From Pseudomonadota bacterium (lineage in GTDB: Bacteria; Pseudomonadota; Gammaproteobacteria; Burkholderiales; Casimicrobiaceae), in NCBI GenBank assembly GCA_022709775.1, contig JAKLIE010000001.1, forward strand, positions 1-21,838: a stretch of DNA of 21,838 nt, written 5' to 3'. A program made the position numbers and the translations under genes. Positions 16,993 to 21,838 of the stretch are shown piece after piece. Under the pieces are notes generated by a model that worked only from the letters and a program-made list of their open reading frames with translations, did no database searches and had not been told where the DNA came from. Position 1 is the first letter of the stretch. Each line of letters begins with the position of its first letter.

Positions 16993-17274
16993 TCACCAGC
17001 GCTTGGTCTTGATGTTGTGGACGTGGGCGTGCTCGCCCGCGACGATCGGCTTGACGACCTTGCCCATGTCGATGCCGTACTTGATCACGGTGTCGCCGGC
17101 CGCCATGTCGCGCAGCGCGACCTTGTGGCCGATCGGGATGTCCTGCTTCGCCGTGACGCGCGTCATCCGGTCCTCGTCCATGATCCAGCCGGCGAGGTCC
17201 ATGCCGGCCTTGACGCCCTCGACGACGACGACGGCCACGCTGTCGTTCGCGTCGTGCAATACGAAGTGAATCAT
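16993..17274 (-). CDS. suyA: (2R)-sulfolactate sulfo-lyase, small (alpha) subunit
   Basis: 93 residues forming one SAF-type beta-clip domain, equivalent to the N-terminal domain of the fused altronate dehydratases. Key stretches are [23 protein letters not shown] and the C-terminus [14 protein letters not shown], which also ends SuyA as I remember it. Split small and large subunits are the normal SuyAB arrangement. AGGAG six bases before the ATG is a good ribosome site. It is the first gene of the minus-strand operon and diverges from the GntR regulator across a 137-base gap holding a promoter and operator candidate. Confidence 0.88.
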   Translation of the reverse strand: MIHFVLHDANDSVAVVVVEGVKAGMDLAGWIMDEDRMTRVTAKQDIPIGHKVALRDMAAGDTVIKYGIDMGKVVKPIVAGEHAHVHNIKTKRW

Positions 17275-17360
17275 CGGTCGCTCCTGTCGCGCCCCGCGCC
17301 ATGGCGGTCCGGGGTCGGTCCGGCCGAGTATCGCGGCCGGCGGCCTGGCTCGTCAACCAA

Positions 17361-17392
17361 GTCATATAGATGACATGGACGAATCCTGCCAA
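17361..17392 (-). promoter_or_regulatory. suyA promoter with overlapping GntR-type operator
   Basis: On the minus strand TTGGCA (17387-17392, 5 of 6 to consensus), an 18-base spacer and TATATG (17363-17368) form a promoter whose start near 17356 gives a leader of about 80 bases. The perfect palindrome GTCAT-ATAG-ATGAC (17361-17374) covers the -10. The outer GT...AC is the general GntR operator form, so the divergent GntR protein is the expected repressor. On the plus strand TATAGA at 17365-17370, inside the palindrome, could be a weak -10 for the GntR gene. Confidence 0.6.
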
Positions 17393-17411
17393 CCCGGTCC
17401 ACAATCGCCGC

Positions 17412-18191
17412 ATGTCGATCGCCCGGGCCCACGACCCCGCTGCCGGATTCGCGCCGATCGCGCCGGACGCGGCGGGCATGCCGCTCTACCGCGCGGTCCG
17501 GCGCGCGCTCCTGCGTTCGATCGAGGACGGTAACCTCCCGCCCGGCGCCGCGCTGCCGAACGAGACCGAGCTCGCCGCGTCCTTCGACGTCGCGGTCGGC
17601 ACGCTGCGCCGCGCCGTCGACGACCTGGTCGCAGAGCACATCCTGGTGCGTCGCCAGGGACGCGGCACCTTCGTCGCGACGCACACGCGCGACCGGTTCC
17701 TGTTCCAGTTCTTCCACGTCGAGCGCAGCGACGGGCTGCGCGAGGCGCCCGACGTCGAGCTTCTGTCGTTCGAGCGCATGCGGATGGACGATGAGACCGC
17801 GACCGCGCTCGCCACCCGGGCGGGCACGCCTGCGTTCCAGATCGAGAACCGGCTGAAGCTCCAGGGCGCGGCGGTCGTGCACGACCGGATCGTGGTTCCT
17901 TCCGCGCTGTTCCGCGGCCTCACCGAGAAGCGCCTGCGCGAACGGCCGAGCACGATGTACCACCTCTACCAGAGCGAGTTCGGCGTCACCGTCGTGCGCG
18001 CCCGCGAGCGGCTGAGCGCGGTGGCCGCCGACCGGGCGATCGCCCGCGCGCTCGGCGTGTCGCAGGGCGTGCCGGTGCTCCAGGTACGCCGCACCGCGAT
18101 CGCGCTGGGAGGCCGGCCGGTCGAGTACCGCGTCAGCACGGTCGTGACGACCGCGCACGACTACGTGAACCTGCTCTCGAGGCCTTCGTGA
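17412..18191 (+). CDS. GntR/HutC family transcriptional regulator
   Basis: 259 residues. The winged helix-turn-helix is near 25-90 (PLYRAVRRALLRSIEDG, then LPNETELAASFDVAVGTLRRAVDDLV, then wing RQGRGTFV). A UTRA ligand-binding domain is near 110-250 (VVHDRIVVPSALFRGL and VEYRVSTV are typical). HutC-subfamily regulators usually repress neighbouring catabolic operons until a pathway intermediate binds; sulfolactate, sulfopyruvate or a sulfosugar acid would fit here. An in-frame ATG at 17370 lies inside the candidate operator, so the ATG at 17412 is preferred, though no clear ribosome site precedes it. The dehydratase gene follows after 43 bases in the same direction. Confidence 0.9.
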   Translation: MSIARAHDPAAGFAPIAPDAAGMPLYRAVRRALLRSIEDGNLPPGAALPNETELAASFDVAVGTLRRAVDDLVAEHILVRRQGRGTFVATHTRDRFLFQFFHVERSDGLREAPDVELLSFERMRMDDETATALATRAGTPAFQIENRLKLQGAAVVHDRIVVPSALFRGLTEKRLRERPSTMYHLYQSEFGVTVVRARERLSAVAADRAIARALGVSQGVPVLQVRRTAIALGGRPVEYRVSTVVTTAHDYVNLLSRPS

Positions 18192-18234
18192 CGACGCCGC
18201 GCCGCCCGACGACGGACCACGGGACCTTCGCCCC

Positions 18235-19956
18235 ATGCCGCGCACGCTAGACGAGCTCCGCAGCCGCCGCTGGTTCGCCGACGCCGGCATGCGTGGCTTC
18301 GCGCATCGCCAGCGCATGCAGCAGTCGGGCCTGCGGCGCGAGGACGTGGTCGGTCGGCCCATCGTCGCCGTCGTCAACACCTGGAGCGACCTCTCGCCCT
18401 GCCATGCGCACCTGCGCGAGCGTGCCGAGGCGGTCAAGCGCGGCGTGCTGCTCGCGGGCGGGATGCCGCTCGAGCTGCCGGCGATGAGCCTGGGCGAGGT
18501 GATGGTCAAGCCCACGACGATGCTCTACCGCAACTTCCTCGCGATGGAGGTGGAGGAGCTCCTGCGCTCGCATCCGGTCGACGGTGCCGTGCTGCTGGCC
18601 GGCTGCGACAAGACCACGCCGGGCACCGTGATGGGCGCGATCAGCATGGGCATTCCTGCGATCTTCTGCCCCGCCGGTCCGATGCTGAACGACCGCTACC
18701 AAGGCCGCACCGTCGGCGCCGGCACGCACACGCTGATGTTCTGGGGCGACTACCAGGCGGGCCGGATCGGCGAGGACGAGTGGCGCAGCCTCGAGGCGCG
18801 CATGACGCGCTCGCCGGGCACCTGCAACACGATGGGCACGGCGAGCACGATGACGTCGATCGTCGAGGCGCTCGGACTCGCGCTGCCCGGAAGCACGAGC
18901 ATCCCCGCGGTGGACTCGGCCCACCCGCGCATGGCCGCGGCCTGCGGCGAGCGCATCGTTCAGATGATCCGGGAGGACCTCACGCCGCAGCGGATCCTGA
19001 CCCGCGGCGCGTTCCTGAACGCTGCGGCCGTGCAGATGGCCCTCGGCGGGTCCACCAACGCCGCCGTGCACATGATCGCGATGGCGCGGCGCGCGGGCGT
19101 CGGGCTCTCGCTCGCCGACCTCGACGCGGTGGCGCGCCGCGTGCCGGTGATCGCCAACCTGTTCCCCAGCGGCGAGAAGCTGATGGAGGACTTCCACTAC
19201 GCCGGCGGGCTGCCCGCGCTGATGAACGCGATCCGCGAGCACCTGTCGCTGGACGAGATCACCGTCACCGGCGCGCCGCTGCGCGCGCAGCTCGACGGCC
19301 GCCCGGTGCTCGATCCGGACGTGATACGGCCTCTCGACAGGCCCGTCAGCGACCGTCCGGCGCTCGCCGTGGTCCGCGGCAACCTGGCACCCGAAGGCGC
19401 GGTGATCAAGCCCAGCGCCGCCACTCCGTCCCTGATGCGCCATCGCGGACGCGCGATCGTCTTCGACAGCCCGCCGCAGATGAACGCCGCGCTCGCCGAC
19501 CCCGCGTTCGACGGCGACGAGACCTGCGTGATCGTGCTGCGAAACGCGGGCCCCGTCGGCGCCCCGGGCATGCCCGAGTGGGGCAACCTGCCGATTCCGA
19601 AGAGGCTCCTGCAGCGCGGCGTGCGCGACATGGTCAGGATCTCCGATGCGCGGATGAGCGGCACGCACTACGGCACCTGCGTGCTGCACGTGTCGCCCGA
19701 GAGCGCGGTCGGCGGCCCGCTCGCGCTCGTGCGCGACGGCGACACGATCGAGCTGGACGTCGAGGCGCGCAGGCTCGAGCTCCTCGTCGACGACGCGGAG
19801 CTCGAGCGCCGGCGGGCGTCGTGGAGGCCGCCGGCGCAGCCGTACGCGCGAGGCTACACGCGCCTCTACCAGCAGCACGTGACGCAGGCGCACGAAGGCT
19901 GCGACTTCGACTTCCTGGCCGGCACGGCACCCACGCCCGAACCGGCGATCTACTGA
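18235..19956 (+). CDS. IlvD/Edd family sugar-acid dehydratase; candidate 6-deoxy-6-sulfogluconate dehydratase
   Basis: 573 residues. The [2Fe-2S] ligands are C56 (SPCHAHL), C124 (AGCDKTTPG) and C197 (GTCNTMGTASTM). Their spacings of 68 and 73 residues equal those I recall for Rhizobium L-arabinonate dehydratase (C59, C127, C200). K126 in DKTTPG is the probable carbamylated Mg ligand, and the C-terminal ARMSGTHYGTCVLHV is family-typical. It is therefore a sugar-acid dehydratase, not the branched-chain enzyme IlvD or 6-phosphogluconate Edd. Such enzymes turn an aldonate into its 2-keto-3-deoxy form. The sulfogluconate assignment is inferred from the neighbouring HpcH/HpaI aldolase and sulfolactate genes; L-arabinonate, xylonate or fuconate are the alternatives. 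Confidence 0.85.
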   Translation: MPRTLDELRSRRWFADAGMRGFAHRQRMQQSGLRREDVVGRPIVAVVNTWSDLSPCHAHLRERAEAVKRGVLLAGGMPLELPAMSLGEVMVKPTTMLYRNFLAMEVEELLRSHPVDGAVLLAGCDKTTPGTVMGAISMGIPAIFCPAGPMLNDRYQGRTVGAGTHTLMFWGDYQAGRIGEDEWRSLEARMTRSPGTCNTMGTASTMTSIVEALGLALPGSTSIPAVDSAHPRMAAACGERIVQMIREDLTPQRILTRGAFLNAAAVQMALGGSTNAAVHMIAMARRAGVGLSLADLDAVARRVPVIANLFPSGEKLMEDFHYAGGLPALMNAIREHLSLDEITVTGAPLRAQLDGRPVLDPDVIRPLDRPVSDRPALAVVRGNLAPEGAVIKPSAATPSLMRHRGRAIVFDSPPQMNAALADPAFDGDETCVIVLRNAGPVGAPGMPEWGNLPIPKRLLQRGVRDMVRISDARMSGTHYGTCVLHVSPESAVGGPLALVRDGDTIELDVEARRLELLVDDAELERRRASWRPPAQPYARGYTRLYQQHVTQAHEGCDFDFLAGTAPTPEPAIY

Positions 19957-19978
19957 GACCGCTCACGCGGGAGCTACG

Positions 19979-20769
19979 ATGAATGCGTTCCACCGACTGC
20001 TGGCCGACCGGGCGACGAAGACGCCGATCGGCACCTGGGTGATGTCCGCGAGCCCGATCGTCGCGGAGGCCGTGGGGAGCGCCGGATTCGACTGGGGCGT
20101 GCTCGACATGGAACACACCCCGATCGACCTGATGGGACTCGTTCACCTGCTGCAGGCGGTCGGCAACACGCCGATGGTGCCGGTCGTGCGCGTGCCCTGG
20201 AACGACGCCGTCACCGTCAAGCGGGTGCTCGACGCCGGGACGCAGACGCTGCTGTTTCCGTTCGTCCAGAACGGCGGGGAGGCCGCGCGCGCCGTGTCCG
20301 CCACGCGCTACCCGCCCGAGGGCGAGCGCGGGATGGCCGGCATGAGCCGCGCATCGCGCTTCGGCACGACGCCCGACTTCTTCCGGCACGCGAACGGCGC
20401 GATCGGCGTGATCGTCCAGCTCGAGACCGTGCAGGCGATCGCGAAGCTCGAGGAGATCGGCTCGGTGACCGGCGTCGACGCACTGTTCGTCGGCCCCGGC
20501 GACCTCTCCGGCAGCATGGGCCACCCCGGCAATGCCACGCACCCCGACGTGATGGCGGCGATGGCCGACGCCGCGAGGCGCGCCCGGGCGATCGGCAAGC
20601 CCGTGGGCACGGTCGGCGGCACGCCGGAGGTCGTCGCGCGCTACCGCGATATCGGCTACGACTACGTCGCGATCGCGTCCGATCTCGGCTTGCTGATGCG
20701 GAGCTCGCAGGCAGCCGTGCAAGCTCTGCGCGCCGCGCCGGCCGGCCCGCGCATCGAAGGGAGCTACTG

Positions 20770-20770
<1 letters not shown>
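19979..20770 (+). CDS. HpcH/HpaI family class II aldolase; candidate 2-keto-3,6-dideoxy-6-sulfogluconate aldolase
   Basis: 263 residues, the family length. Residues equivalent to the E. coli HpaI active site are present: H46 (DMEHTP), R71 (VVRVP), D85 (VLDAG), and metal ligands E149 (VQLET) and D175 (VGPGDLS). These enzymes reversibly split 2-keto-3-deoxy acids into pyruvate and an aldehyde using a divalent metal. After a sugar-acid dehydratase the expected product is pyruvate plus an aldehyde; in the sulfo-ED pathway this is sulfolactaldehyde. Alternative substrates are 2-keto-3-deoxy-glucarate, rhamnonate or arabinonate. GGGAG about six bases before the ATG supports the start. It is 22 bases after the dehydratase and overlaps the ABC gene by one base. 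Confidence 0.88.

Positions 20771-21838
<1,068 letters not shown>

Noticed and set aside
15801..17274. Altronate or galactarate dehydratase (UxaA/GarD) for the split two-gene enzyme
   Set aside because: The same superfamily, but the SuyB-type opening, [17 protein letters not shown] region and SuyA C-terminus, plus slcC and comC next door and no uronate genes, favour sulfolactate sulfo-lyase.
17370..17411. Upstream ATG as start of the GntR regulator
   Set aside because: It lies inside the palindrome and -10 region, and the added 14 residues are not part of the family; the ATG at 17412 is more sensible.
18235..19956. Dihydroxy-acid dehydratase IlvD of branched-chain amino acid synthesis
   Set aside because: The cysteine spacing and the GTCNTMGTASTM motif fit the sugar-acid dehydratase group, and it sits with an aldolase and a sugar transporter.

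Overview
The window is about 70% G+C, gene-dense and chromosomal in character. It is most likely from a betaproteobacterium of the Burkholderiales or a close relative. The evidence is a Bug-type tripartite tricarboxylate receptor, the 447-residue type of argininosuccinate synthase, NnrS, YajQ, and a rubrerythrin / Fe-S protein / DUF3501 trio. No rRNA, tRNA, CRISPR array, insertion sequence or phage gene was seen. I count 22 coding regions (the last cut by the window edge) and one decaying pseudogene.

Layout. 1-184: two copies of a 58-bp repeat carrying a strong hairpin. 184-2636 (minus): a nitronate monooxygenase followed by nnrS, behind an FNR/Dnr-like box placed about 41.5 bases before a plausible start site. 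2789-5089 (plus): argF, a VOC-fold protein whose start overlaps the argF stop, and a periplasmic Bug receptor. 5130-6473 (minus): argG. 6592-6975 (plus): a protein with two CDGSH iron-sulfur motifs. 7108-8067 (minus): a stand-alone Lon-like AAA+ ATPase behind a sigma-54-like promoter. 8312-8797 (plus): yajQ, followed by four copies of a 68-bp palindrome-rich tandem repeat. 9118-10283 (plus): a membrane-anchored unknown and a GNAT acetyltransferase. 10344-12986 (minus): rubrerythrin, a two-cluster Fe-S/CCG protein and DUF3501, with a good promoter and a LysR/OxyR-like dyad just upstream of its -35. 13244-13822 (plus): a frameshifted RutE-like nitroreductase.

The most interesting part is 13833-21838. 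A minus-strand operon (suyA, suyB, slcC, comC) encodes sulfolactate racemisation through sulfopyruvate and C-S bond cleavage to pyruvate and sulfite. Divergent from it is a plus-strand operon: a GntR/HutC regulator, an IlvD/Edd sugar-acid dehydratase, an HpcH/HpaI aldolase and a sugar-type ABC ATPase running off the edge. Dehydratase plus HpcH/HpaI aldolase are the families used for the lower half of the sulfo-Entner-Doudoroff pathway of sulfoquinovose, which yields (S)-sulfolactate, the substrate the slcC/comC/suyAB branch needs. My main hypothesis is that this locus joins sulfo-ED catabolism and desulfonation under one GntR regulator, so one organism could take a sulfosugar to pyruvate and sulfite. 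A 14-bp palindrome over the suyA -10 is the candidate operator.

The desulfonation assignment rests on strong family resemblance. The sulfosugar assignment of the right-hand operon is inferred from family and context. Sulfoquinovosidase, sulfoquinovose dehydrogenase, lactonase, sulfolactaldehyde dehydrogenase and the ABC permeases are not in the window and would have to lie to the right or elsewhere.
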